From Larus michahellis (lineage: Eukaryota > Chordata > Aves > Charadriiformes > Laridae), in assembly GCF_964199755.1 (NCBI RefSeq), contig NW_027435902.1, positions 496,001 through 560,000 on the forward strand: 64,000 nt of DNA, in the 5' to 3' direction. The notes below the pieces were generated by a model. It saw only the letters and a list, made by a program, of their open reading frames with translations. It made no database searches and had not been told where the DNA came from. Made by a program: the position numbers and the translations under genes. This document shows, piece after piece, positions 52,330 through 64,000 of the stretch (its first letter is position 1; each line of letters begins with the position of its first letter).

Positions 52330-55300
52330 GTTAGGGCCAGTTCAGTTTGGCTTCCGGGTCTTCCTCAGCTCCAATTCTGATTGCAACTTCAGTCCTGAAG
52401 GCAACTCAGCTGGGATGTTGGACAGACTAATCTAGGCAGCTTGAACGAAGTTACCTTGGCTCCTGGTAGCAGCTCAGCTAAGCTCTTGGGGCCAGCGAAT
52501 GGGACACACAAAGCTCAGCTCCGGGGGCTCACTGTGCTCAGCATGTGGGGCATCTTGGCCCGACTCCTGAGCTGACTCCGCTCCAAACTCGGCGCAGCCT
52601 TGCCTTGTCTTTTAGCGCAAAGTCAGATGGGCTCCTGTGGCCAGCTCTAACCAAATCCTTGGCCGGCTCATCTCGGATCCTGGGATGGCTGGTGGAGGCT
52701 CCAACGTTGGCTCCTCAGGGTTCCTAGGGCCAGCTCCGCTCCTCGCGCTATCAGCCTGCTTCCTTCTGTGCTCTGAGCTCACCTCCTTGGTCCAGCGCTG
52801 CTCTGCACCTGGGGCCGCATCAGCTTGGCTCTTGTGACGGACTCACAGGAATGTTTGTATCCAGCGCAGCTCGTCATTCGGGCTGTGTTCGACTCGGCTC
52901 CCGGGAATGCCTCAAATTCGCTCCTGGGATGCCTCCGTAAAGCTCCTGGCCTGGCTCCGCATGGATCCTAGGGCACACTCAACTCAGCTCCCTGCACCAA
53001 CTCAACATGCCTCCTTCTGTCCCCACACCTCCCGTGTTTCAACTGCCTCAACTTGGCTCCTTGGGCCAACCCACCTTGACTCCAGGTGGCAGCTCAGCTC
53101 GGATTCTGCGGCCAGCAAAGCTCGACTTTTGGGACGCCTCCACTGTTTCTTGGACACACGCGCTCGGCTCCTGGGGCTCCCTGCGCCCAGCATGTGGGGC
53201 ATCTTGGACCAACTCCTGAGCTGACTCTGCTGGGACCTCAGCGCAGCCTTCTTTGAACCGCCTCGGTTTGACTGCTTGCACCAAGTCACCTCGACTCCTG
53301 GTGGCAGCTCAGCTCGCATTCTGAGGCAAGCGAAGCTCCACTTTTGGGGACGCCTCCACTCGGTTCCTGGGACACACGCGCTCGGCTCCTGGGGCTCACT
53401 GCACACAGCATGTGGGGAATCTTGGACCAACTCTTGAGCTGACTCCGCTCAGAACTCGGCGCAGCTTTCCCTTGTCTTTCGGCGCAAAGTCAGATGGGCT
53501 CCTATGGCCAGCTCTGCCCAACTCCTTGGCCGGCACATCGCAGCTCCAGGGATGCCGGGTGGAGGCTCCAACGCTGGCTCTGCAGGGTTCCTAGGGCCAG
53601 CTCCGCTCCTTGCGCTATCTCAGCCTGCTTCCTCGTACAATCTGAGCTCGCCTCCTTGTTCCACCGCTGCTCTGCACCTGGGGCCACATCAGCTTGGCTC
53701 TTGTGACGGACTCGCCTGAATGAATGTATCCAGCGCAGCTCGGCGTTCGGGCTGTGTTCAACTTGCCTCCTGGGACACCTCCAGAAGTCTCCTGGCCTGG
53801 CTCTGCATCGATCCTACGGCACACTCAACTCAGCTCCCTGCACCAACTCAACATGCCTCCTTCTCTCCCCGCACCTCCCGTGTTTCAACTGCCTCAACTT
53901 GGCTCCTTGGGCCAACCCACCTTGACTCCAGGTGGCAGCTCAGCTCAGATTCTGCGGCCAGTGAAGCTCCACTTTTGGGGACGCCTCCCCTTGGTTCCTG
54001 GGACACACGCCCTCGGCTCCTGCGGCTTGCTGCACCCAGCCTGTGGGGCATCTTGGACCAACTCCTGAGCTGACTCCGTTCGGACCTCGGCATAGCCTTG
54101 CCTTGTCTTTTGGCGCAAAGTCAGATGGGCTCCTGTGGCCAGCTCTGCCCAACTCCTTGGCCGGCACATCGCAGCTCCTGGGATGCCGGGTGGAGGCTCC
54201 AACGCTGGCTCCGCAGGGTTCCTAGGGCCAGCTCTGCTCCTTGCGCAATCTCAGCCTGGTTCCTCATGAGGTCCCAGCTCGCCTCCTTGGTCCAGCGCTG
54301 CTCTGCACCTGGGGCCGCATCAGCTTGGCTCTTGTGACGGACTCCTCTGAATGTTTCTATCCAGCGCAGCTCGGCGTTCGGGCTGTCTTCGACTCGGCTA
54401 CTGGGAACACCTCAGCTCGCCTCCTGGGATACCTCCAGAAGTCTCCTTGCCTGGTTCCGCATGGATGCTAGGGCACACTCAACTCAGCTCCCTGCACCAA
54501 CTCAATATGCCTCCTTCTCTCCCCGCACCTCCCGTGTTTCAACCGCCTCAGCTTGGCTCCTTGGGCCAACTCAACTCCTGGTGGCAGCTCAGCTCGCATT
54601 CTGAGGCCAGCGAAGCTCGACTTTTGGGATGCCTCCACTCTGTTTCTTGGACACACGCGCTCGGCTCCTGGGGCTCGCTGTGCCCAGCATGTGGGGCATC
54701 TTGGACCAACTCCTGAGCTGACTCTGCTGGGACCTCAGCGCAGCCTTCTTTGAACCGCCTCGGTTTGACTGCTTGCACCAAGTCACCTCGATTCCTGGTG
54801 GCAGCTCAGCTCGCATTCTGAGGCCAGCGAAGCTCCACTTTTGGGGACGCCTCCACTCAGTTCCTGGGACACACACGCTCAGCTCCTGGGGCTCACTGCA
54901 CACGGCATGTGGGGAATCTTGGACCAACTCCTGAGCTGACTCCGCTCAGACCTCGGCGCAGCTTTCCCTTGTCTTTTGGCGCAAAGTCAGATGGGCTCCT
55001 GTGGCCAGCTCTGCCCAACTCCTTGGCCGGCACATCGCAGCTCCTGGGATGCCGGGTGGAGGCTCCTACGCTGGCTCCGCAGGGTTCCTAGGGCCAGCTC
55101 CGCTCCTTGCGTTATCTCAGCCTGGTTCCTCGTACAATCTGAGCTCGCCTCCTTGGTCCACCGCTGCTCTGCACCTGGGGCCACATCAGCTTGGCTCTTG
55201 TGATGGACTCACCTGAATGAATGTATCCAGCGAAGCTCGGCGTTCGGGCTGTGTTCGACTCGGCTACTGGGAACACCTCAGCTCGCCTCCTGGGACACCT

Positions 55301-58300
55301 CCAGAAGTCTCCTGGCCTGGCTCTGCATCGATCCTACGGCACACTCAACTCAGCTCCCTGCACCAACTCAACATGCCTCCTTCTGTCCCCGCACCTCCCG
55401 TGTTTGAACCGCCTCAGCTGCGCTCCTTGGGCCAACCCACCTTGACTCCAGGTGGCAGCTCAGCTCGGATTCTGCGGCCAGCGAAGCTCGACTTTTGGGA
55501 TGCCTCCACTGTTTCTTGGACACACGCGCTCGGCTCCTGGGGCTCCCTGCGCCCAGCATGTGGGGCATCTTGGACCAACTCCTGAGCTGACTCTGCTGGG
55601 ACCTCAGCGCAGCCTTCTTTGAACCGCCTCGGTTTGACTGCTTGCACCAAGTCACCTCGACTCCTGGTGGCAGCTCAGCTCGCATTCTGAGGCAAGCGAA
55701 GCTCCACTTTTGGGGACGCCTCCACTCGGTTCCTGGGACACACGCGCTTGGCTCCTGGGGCTCACTGCACACGGCATGTGGGGAATCTTGGACCAACTCT
55801 TGAGCTGACTCCGCTCAGAACTTGGCGCAGCTTTGCCTTGTCTTTTGGCGCAAAGTCAGATGGGCTCCTATGGCCAGCTCTGCCCAACTCCTTGGCCGGC
55901 ACATCGCAGCTCCAGGGATGCCGGGTGGAGGCTCCTACGCTGGCTCCGCAGGGTTCCTAGGGCCAGCTCCGCTCCTTGCACTATCTCAGCCTGCTTCCTC
56001 GTACAATCTGAGCTCGCCTCCTTGTTCCACCGCTGCTCTGCACCTGGGGCCACATCAGCTTGGCTCTTGTGACGGACTCGCCTGAATGAATGTATCCAGC
56101 GCAGCTCGGCGTTCAGGCTGTGTTCAACTTGCCTCCTGGGACACCTCCAGCAGTCTCCTGGCCTGGCTCTGCATCGATCCTACAGCACACTCAACTCAGC
56201 TCCCTGCACCAACTCAACATGCCTCCTTCTCTCCCCGCATCTCCCGTGTTTCAACTGCCTCAACTTGGCTCCTTGGGCCAATCCACCTTGACTCCAGGTG
56301 GCAGCTCAGCTCAGATTCTGCGGCCAGTGAAGCTCCACTTTTGGGGACGCCTCCCCTTGGTTCCTGGGACACACGCCCTCGGCTCCTGCGGCTTGCTGCA
56401 CCCAGCCTGTGGGGCATCTTGGACCAACTCCTGAGCTGACTCCGTTCGGACCTCGGCATAGCCTTGCCTTGTCTTTTGGCGCAAAGTCAGATGGGCTCCT
56501 GTGGCCAGCTCTGCCCAACTCATTGGCCGGCACATCGCAGCTCCTGGGATGCCGGGTGGAGGCTCCAACGCTGGCTCCGCAGGGTTCCTAGGGCCAGCTC
56601 TGCTCCTTGCGCAATCTCAGCCTGGTTCCTCATGAGGTCCCAGCTCGCCTCCTTGGTCCACCGCTGCTCTGCACCTGGGGCCGCATCAGCTTGGCTCTTG
56701 TGACGGACTCCTCTGAATGTTTCTATCCAGCGCAGCTCGGCGTTCGGGCTGTGTTCGACTTGGCTACTGGGAACACCTCAGCTCGCCTCCTGGGATACCT
56801 CCAGAAGTCTCCTTGCCTGGTTCCGCATGGATGCTAGGGCACACTCAACTCAGCTCCCTGCACCAACTCAACATGCCTCCTTCTCTCCCCGCACCTCCCG
56901 TGTTTCAACCGCCTCAGCTTGGCTCCTTGGGCCAACTCAACTCCTGGTGGCAGCTCAGCTCGCATTCTGAGGCCAGCGAAGCTCGACTTCCGGGATGCCT
57001 CCACTCTGTTTCTTGGACACACGCGCTCGGCTCCTGGGGCTCGCTGTGCCCAGCATGTGGGGCATCTTGGACCAACTCCTGAGCTGACTCTGCTGGGACC
57101 TCAGCGCAGCCTTCTTTGAACCGCCTCGGTTTGACTGCTTGCACCAAGTCACCTCGACTCCTGGTGGCAGCTCAGCTCGCATTCTGAGGCAAGCGAAGAT
57201 CCACTTTTGGGGACGCCTCCACTCGGTTCCTGGGACACACGCGCTCGGCTCCTGGGGCTCACTGCACACGGCATGTGGGGAATCTTGGACCAACTCCTGA
57301 GCTGACTCCGCTCAGAACTCGGCGCAGCTTTCCCTTGTCTTTTGGCGCAAAGTCAGATGGGCTCCTGTGGCCAGCTCTGCCCAACTCCTTGGCCGGCACA
57401 TCGCAGCTCCAGGGATGCCGGGTGGAGGCTCCAACGCTGGCTCCGCAGGGTTCCTAGGGCCAGCTCCGCTCCTTGCGCTATCTCAGCCTGCTTCCTCGTA
57501 CAATCTGAGCTCGCCTCCTTGTTCCACCGCTGCTCTGCACCTGGGGCCACATCAGCTTGGCTCTTGTGACGGACTCGCCTGAATGAATGTATCCAGCGCA
57601 GCTCGGCGTTCGGGCTGTGTTCAACTTGCCTCTTGGGACACCTCCAGAAGTCTCCTGGCCTGGCTCTGCATCGATCCTACGGCACACTCAACTCAGCTCC
57701 CTGCACCAACTCAACATGCCTCCTTCTGTCCCCACACCTCCCGTGTTTCAACTGCCTCAACTTGGCTCCTTGGGCCAATCCACCTTGACTCCAGGTGGCA
57801 GCTCAGCTCAGATTCTGCGGCCAGTGAAGCTCCACTTTTGGGGACGCCTCCCCTTGGTTCCTGGGACACACGCCCTCGGCTCCTGCGGCTTGCTGCACCC
57901 AGCCTGTGGGGCATCTTGGACCAACTCCTGAGCTGACTCCGTTCGGACCTCGGCGTAGCCTTGCCTTGTCTTTTGGCGCAAAGTCAGATGGGCTCCTGTG
58001 GCCAGCTCTGCCCAACTCCTTGGCCGGCACATCGCAGCTCCTGGGATGCCGGGTGGAGGCTCCAACGCTGGCTCCGCAGGGTTCCTAGGGCCAGCTCTGC
58101 TCCTTGCGCAATCTCAGCCTGGTTCCTCATGAGGTCCCAGCTCGCCTCCTTGGTCCACCGCTGCTCTGCACCTGGGGCCGCATCAGCTTGGCTCTTGTGA
58201 CGGACTCCTCTGAATGTTTCTATCCAGCGCAGCTCGGCGTTCGGGCTGTGTTCGACTCGGCTACTGGGAACACCTCAGCTCGCCTCCTGGGATACCTCCA

Positions 58301-61300
58301 GAAGTCTCCTTGCCTGGTTCCGCATGGATGCTAGGGCACACTCAACTCAGCTCCCTGCACCAACTCAACATGCCTCCTTCTCTCCCCGCACCTCCCGTGT
58401 TTCAACCGCCTCAGCTTGGCTCCTTGGGCCAACTCAACTCCTGGTGGCAGCTCAGCTCGCATTCTGAGGCCAGCGAAGCTCGACTTCCGGGATGCCTCCA
58501 CTCTGTTTCTTGGACACACGCGCTCGGCTCCTGGGGCTCGCTGTGCCCAGCATGTGGGGCATCTTGGACCAACTCCTGAGCTGACTCTGCTGGGACCTCA
58601 GCGCAGCCTTCTTTGAACCGCCTCGGTTTGACTGCTTGCACCAAGTCACCTCGACTCCTGGTGGCAGCTCAGCTCGCATTCTGAGGCAAGCGAAGATCCA
58701 CTTTTGGGGACGCCTCCACTCGGTTCCTGGGACACACGCGCTCGGCTCCTGGGGCTCACTGCACACGGCATGTGGGGAATCTTGGACCAACTCCTGAGCT
58801 GACTCCGCTCAGAACTCGGCGCAGCTTTCCCTTGTCTTTTGGCGCAAAGTCAGATGGGCTCCTGTGGCCAGCTCTGCCCAACTCCTTGGCCGGCACATCG
58901 CAGCTCCAGGGATGCCGGGTGGAGGCTCCAACGCTGGCTCCGCAGGGTTCCTAGGGCCAGCTCCGCTCCTTGCGCTATCTCAGCCTGCTTCCTCGTACAA
59001 TCTGAGCTCGCCTCCTTGTTCCACCGCTGCTCTGCACCTGGGGCCACATCAGCTTGGCTCTTGTGACGGACTCGCCTGAATGAATGTATCCAGCGCAGCT
59101 CGGCGTTCGGGCTGTGTTCAACTTGCCTCTTGGGACACCTCCAGAAGTCTCCTGGCCTGGCTCTGCATCGATCCTACGGCACACTCAACTCAGCTCCCTG
59201 CACCAACTCAACATGCCTCCTTCTGTCCCCACACCTCCCGTGTTTCAACTGCCTCAACTTGGCTCCTTGGGCCAATCCACCTTGACTCCAGGTGGCAGCT
59301 CAGCTCAGATTCTGCGGCCAGTGAAGCTCCACTTTTGGGGACGCCTCCCCTTGGTTCCTGGGACACACGCCCTCGGCTCCTGCGGCTTGCTGCACCCAGC
59401 CTGTGGGGCATCTTGGACCAACTCCTGAGCTGACTCCGTTCGGACCTCGGCGTAGCCTTGCCTTGTCTTTTGGCGCAAAGTCAGATGGGCTCCTGTGGCC
59501 AGCTCTGCCCAACTCCTTGGCCGGCACATCGCAGCTCCTGGGATGCCGGGTGGAGGCTCCAACGCTGGCTCCGCAGGGTTCCTAGGGCCAGCTCTGCTCC
59601 TTGCGCAATCTCAGCCTGGTTCCTCATGAGGTCCCAGCTCGCCTCCTTGGTCCACCGCTGCTCTGCACCTGGGGCCGCATCAGCTTGGCTCTTGTGACGG
59701 ACTCCTCTGAATGTTTCTATCCAGCGCAGCTCGGCGTTCGGGCTGTGTTCGACTCGGCTACTGGGAACACCTCAGCTCGCCTCCTGGGATACCTCCAGAA
59801 GTCTCCTTGCCTGGTTCCGCATGGATGCTAGGGCACACTCAACTCAGCTCCCTGCACCAACTCAACATGCCTCCTTCTCTCCCCGCACCTCCCGTGTTTC
59901 AACCGCCTCAGCTTGGCTCCTTGGGCCAACTCAACTCCTGGTGGCAGCTCAGCTCGCATTCTGAGGCCAGCGAAGCTCGACTTTTGGGATGCCTCCACTC
60001 TGTTTCTGGGACACACGCGCTCGGCTCCTGGGGCTCGCTGTGCCCAGCATGTAGGGCATCTTGGACCAACTCCTGAGCTGACTCTGCTGGGACCTCAGCG
60101 CAGCCTTCTTTGAACCGCCTCGGTTTGACTGCTTGCACCAAGTCACCTCGATTCCTGGTGGCAGCTCAGCTCGCATTCTGAGGCCAGCGAAGATCCACTT
60201 TTGGGGACGCCTCCACTCGGTTCCTGGGACACACGCGCTCGGCTCCTGGGGCTCACTGCACACGGCATGTGGGGAATCTTGGACCAACTCTTGAGCTGAC
60301 TCCGCTCAGAACTCGGCGCAGCTTTCCCTTGTCTTTTGGCGCAAAGTCAGATGGGCTCCTGTGGCCAGCTCTGCCCAACTCCTTGGCCGGCACATCGCAG
60401 CTCCTGGGATGCCGGGTGGAGGCTCCAACGCTGGCTCCGCAGGGTTCCTAGGGCCAGCTCCGCTCCTTGCGCTATCTCAGCCTGCTTCCTCGTACAATCT
60501 GAGCTCGCCTCCTTGGTCCACCGCTGCTCTGCACCTGGGGCCACATGAGCTTGGCTCTTGTGACGGACTCGCCTGAATGAATGTATCCAGCGCAGCGCGA
60601 CGTTCGGGCTGTGTTCAACTTGCCTCCTGGGACACCTCCAGCAGTCTCCTGGCCTGGCTCTGCATCGATCCTACGGCACACTCAACTCAGCTCCCTGCAC
60701 CAACTCAACATGCCTCCTTCTCTCCCCGCATCTCCCGTGTTTCAACTGCCTCAACTTGGCTCCTTGGGCCAATCCACCTTGACTCTAGGTGGCAGCTCAG
60801 CTCAGATTCTGCGGCCAGTGAAGCTCCACTTTTGGGGACGCCTCCCCTTGGTTCCTGGGACACACGCCCTCGGCTCCTGCGGCTTGCTGCACCCAGCCTG
60901 TGGGGCATCTTGGACCAACTGCTGAGCTGACTCTGTTCGGACCTCGGCATAGCCTTGCCTTGTCTTTTGGCGCAAAGTCAGATGGGCTCCTGTGGCCAGC
61001 TCTGCCCAACTCCTTGGCCGGCACATCGCAGCTCCTGGGATGCCGGGTGGAGGCTCCAACGCTGGCTCCGCAGGGTTCCTAGGGCCAGCTCTGCTCCTTG
61101 CGCAATCTCAGCCTGGTTCCTCATGAGGTCCCAGCTCGCCTCCTTGGTCCACCGCTGCTCTGCACCTGGGGCCGCATCAGCTTGGCTCTTGTGACGGACT
61201 CCTCTGAATGTTTCTATCCAGCGCAGCTCGGTGTTCGGGCTGTCTTCGACTCGGCTACTGGGAACACCTCAGCTCGCCTCCTGGGATACCTCCAGAAGTC

Positions 61301-64000
61301 TCCTTGCCTGGTTCCGCATGGATGCTAGGGCACACTCAACTCAGCTCCCTGCACCAACTCAACATGCCTCCTTCTCTCCCCGCACCTCCCGTGTTTCAAC
61401 CGCCTCAGCTTGGCTCCTTGGGCCAACTCAACTCCTGGTGGCAGCTCAGCTCGCATTCTGAGGCCAGCGAAGCTCGACTTTTGGGATGCCTCCACTCTGT
61501 TTCTTGGACACACGCGCTCGGCTCCTGGGGCTCGCTGTGCCCAGCATGTGGGGCATCTTGGACCAACTCCTGAGCTGACTCTGCTGGGACCTCAGCGCAG
61601 CCTTCTTTGAACCGCCTCGGTTTGACTGCTTGCACCAAGTCACCTCGATTCCTGGTGGCAGCTCAGCTCGCATTCTGCGGCCAGCGAAGATCCACTTTTG
61701 GGGACGCCTCCACTCGGTTCCTGGGACACACACGCTCAGCTCCTGGGGCTCACTGCACACGGCATGTGGGGAATCTTGGACCAACTCCTGAGCTGACTCC
61801 GCTCAGACCTCGGCGCAGCTTTCCCTTGTCTTTTGGCGCAAAGTCAGATGGGCTCCTGTGGCCAGCTCTGCCCAACTCCTTGGCCGGCACATCGCAGCTC
61901 CTGGGATGCCGGGTGGAGGCTCCAACGCTGGCTCTGCAGGGTTCCTAGGGCCAGCTCCGCTCCTTGCGCTATCTCAGCCTGCTTCCTCGTACAATCTGAG
62001 CTCGCCTCCTTGTTCCACCGCTGCTCTGCACCTGGGGCCACATCAGCTTGGCTCTTGTGACGGACTCGCCTGAATGAATGTATCCAGCGAAGCTCGGCGT
62101 TCGGGCTGTGTTCGACTCGGCTACTGGGAACACCTCAGCTCGCCTCCTGGGACACCTCCAGAAGTCTCCTGGCCTGGCTCTGCATCGATCCTACGGCACA
62201 CTCAACTCAGCTCCCTGCACCAACTCAACATGCCTCCTTCTGTCCCCATACCTCCCGTGTTTCAACTGCCTCAACTTGGCTCCTTGGGCCAACCCACCTT
62301 GACTCCAGGTGGCAGCTCAGCTCGGATTCTGCGGCCAGCGAAGCTCGACTTTTGGGACGCCTCCACTGTTTCTTGGACACACGCGCTCAGTTCCTGGGGC
62401 TCCCTGCGCCCAGCATGTGGGGCATCTTGGACCAACTCCTGAGCTGACTCTGCTGGGACCTCAGCGCAGCCTTCTTTGAACCGCCTCGGTTTGACTGCTT
62501 GCACCAAGTCACCTCGACTCCTGGTGGCAGCTCAGCTCGCATTCTGAGGCAAGCGAAGCTCCACTTTTGGGGACGCCTCCACTCGGTTCCTGGGACACAC
62601 GCGCTCAGCTCCTGGGGCTCACTGCACACGGCATGTGGGGAATCTTGGACCAACTCTTGAGCTGACTCCGCTCAGAACTCGGCGCAGCTTTGCCTTGTCT
62701 TTTGGCGCAAAGTCAGATGGGCTCCTATGGCCAGCTCTGCCCAACTCCTTGGCCGGCACATCGCAGCTCCAGGGATGCCGGGTGGAGGCTCCTACGCTGG
62801 CTCCGCAGGGTTCCTAGGGCCAGCTCCGCTCCTTGCGCTATCTCAGCCTGCTTCCTCGTACAATCTGAGCTCGCCTCCTTGTTCCACCGCTGCTCTGCAC
62901 CTGGGGCCACATGAGCTTGGCTCTTGTGACGGACTCGCCTGAATGAATGTATCCAGCGCAGCTCGGCGTTCGGGCTGTGTTCAACTTGCCTCCTGGGACA
63001 CCTCCAGCAGTCTCCTGGCCTGGCTCTGCATCGATCCTACGGCACACTCAACTCAGCTCCCTGCACCAACTCAACATGCCTCCTTCTCTCCCCGCATCTC
63101 CCGTGTTTCAACTACCTCAACTTGGCTCCTTGGGCCAATCCACCTTGACTCTAGGTGGCAGCTCAGCTCAGATTCTGCGGCCAGTGAAGCTCCACTTTTG
63201 GGGACGCCTCCCCTTGGTTCCTGGGACACACGCCCTCGGCTCCTGCGGCTTGCTGCACCCAGCCTGTGGGGCATCTTGGACCAACTCCTGAGCTGACTCT
63301 GCTGGGACCTCAGCGCAGCCTTCTTTGAACCGCCTCGGTTTGACTGCTTGCACCAAGTCACCTCGACTCCTGGTGGCAGCTCAGCTCGCATTCTGAGGCA
63401 AGCGAAGCTCCACTTTTGGGGACGCCTCCACTCGGTTCCTGGGACACACGCGCTCGGCTCCTGGGGCTCACTGCACACGGCATGTGGGGAATCTTGGACC
63501 AACTCTTGAGCTGACTCCGCTCAGAACTCGGCGCAGCTTTCCCTTGTCTTTTGGCGCAAAGTCAGATGGGCTCCTATGGCCAGCTCTGCCCAACTCCTTG
63601 GCCGGCACATCGCAGCTCCAGGGATGCCGGGTGGAGGCTTCTACGCTGGCTCCGCAGGGTTCCTAGGGCCAGCTCCGCTCCTTGCGCAATCTCAGCCTGG
63701 TTCCTCATGAGGTCCCAGCTCGCCTCCTTGGTCCACCGCTGCTCTGCACCTGGGGCCGCATCAGCTTGGCTCTTGTGACGGACTCCTCTGAATGTTTCTA
63801 TCCAGCGCAGCTCGGCGTTCGGGCTGTGTTCGACTCGGCTACTGGGAACACCTCAGCTCGCCTCCTGGGATACCTCCAGAAGTCTCCTTGCCTGGTTCCG
63901 CATGGATGCTAGGGCACACTCAACTCAGCTCCCTGCACCAACTCAACATGCCTCCTTCTGTCCCCATACCTCCCGTGTTTCAACCGCCTCAGCTTGGCTC
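52330..64000 (+). repeat. GC-rich satellite array with higher-order repeat structure
   Basis: More than 11.6 kb, continuing past the window. Landmark TGTGGGG(C/A)ATCTTGGACCAAC recurs with spacings of about 217, 632 and 648 bp. By the bases after GAGCTGACTC there are three monomer classes: I (CGTTCGGACC), II (TGCTGGGACC) and III (CGCTCAGAAC). The usual order I-II-III gives a 1497-bp higher-order repeat (for example III at 55776, 57273, 58770, 60267, 61763), with shorter II-III units of about 868 bp. Inside monomers an AGCTCGGCTCCTGGG-like core recurs about every 22 bp (217 is about 10 cores). Open frames on both strands simply repeat with the satellite and are not genes. Confidence 0.95.

Noticed and set aside
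52545-63912. Dozens of repeated 60-143-residue open frames on both strands
   Set aside because: They recur at satellite spacing in several frames at once, have no domain, and follow from a GC-rich repeat poor in stop codons.
1-64000. Prokaryote-type systems: CRISPR arrays, operons, riboswitches, tRNA or rRNA genes
   Set aside because: The window is vertebrate nuclear DNA. The only regular repeats are satellites and minisatellites without spacers, and no tRNA-like cloverleaf was recognised.

Overview
The window reads as avian nuclear DNA. Evidence: many CR1 LINE fragments with typical bird 3' ends, class II and ERVL-type endogenous retroviruses, intron-split vertebrate exons, a single-exon olfactory receptor, and a decayed NLRP-type (NACHT/LRR) gene. 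I cannot place it on a chromosome. The dense repeats and the terminal satellite suit a microchromosome, a W-like or a subtelomeric/pericentromeric region, but that is inference.

Layout. (1) 1-8.06 kb: 5' part of an RBBP6-type gene on the minus strand. The first exon (DWNN ubiquitin-like domain) sits in a GC-rich promoter, with two further exons at 5.3 and 2.0 kb; the introns carry at least one LTR scrap. (2) 8.06-11.7 kb: GC-rich and pyrimidine-rich DNA with a candidate second promoter/5' exon on the plus strand. (3) 11.76-22.23 kb: a retrovirus inside a retrovirus, both on the minus strand. The outer element is a class II-like ERV with an initiator-Met tRNA primer site, remnants of gag and env, and no pol. 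Its env is split by a complete 6.4-kb env-less ERVL provirus (13970-20331) with LTRs about 2% apart, a 5-bp target duplication, an open gag and a lightly broken pro-pol. (4) 22.3-26.0 kb: two CR1 copies, each interrupted by an LTR insertion; one of these is a solo LTR with a perfect 6-bp target duplication. (5) 26.3-32.0 kb: NLRP pseudogene on the minus strand (FISNA-NACHT exon, then three LRR exons). (6) 32-46 kb: mostly unrecognised DNA with a 43-bp minisatellite, CR1 fragments and several LTRs. (7) 46.48-47.44 kb: an intact olfactory receptor. (8) 48.2-52.3 kb: CR1, then an internally deleted ERVL relative. (9) 52.33-64 kb: a GC-rich satellite with higher-order structure (217-, about 632- and about 648-bp monomers, mainly 1497-bp repeats) built on a roughly 22-bp core; it runs off the window end.

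Only the olfactory receptor and the RBBP6-type exons look like functional host coding sequence. The retroviral and NLRP reading frames are relics. The most unusual signals are the ERVL Gag, which starts 24 nt after the primer site with a multi-pass hydrophobic N-terminus and is joined to protease by an in-frame UAG; the swapped U3 and R-U5 modules among three class II LTRs; three successive Env-type membrane anchors in the outer element; and hybrid monomers in the satellite that mark unequal crossovers.
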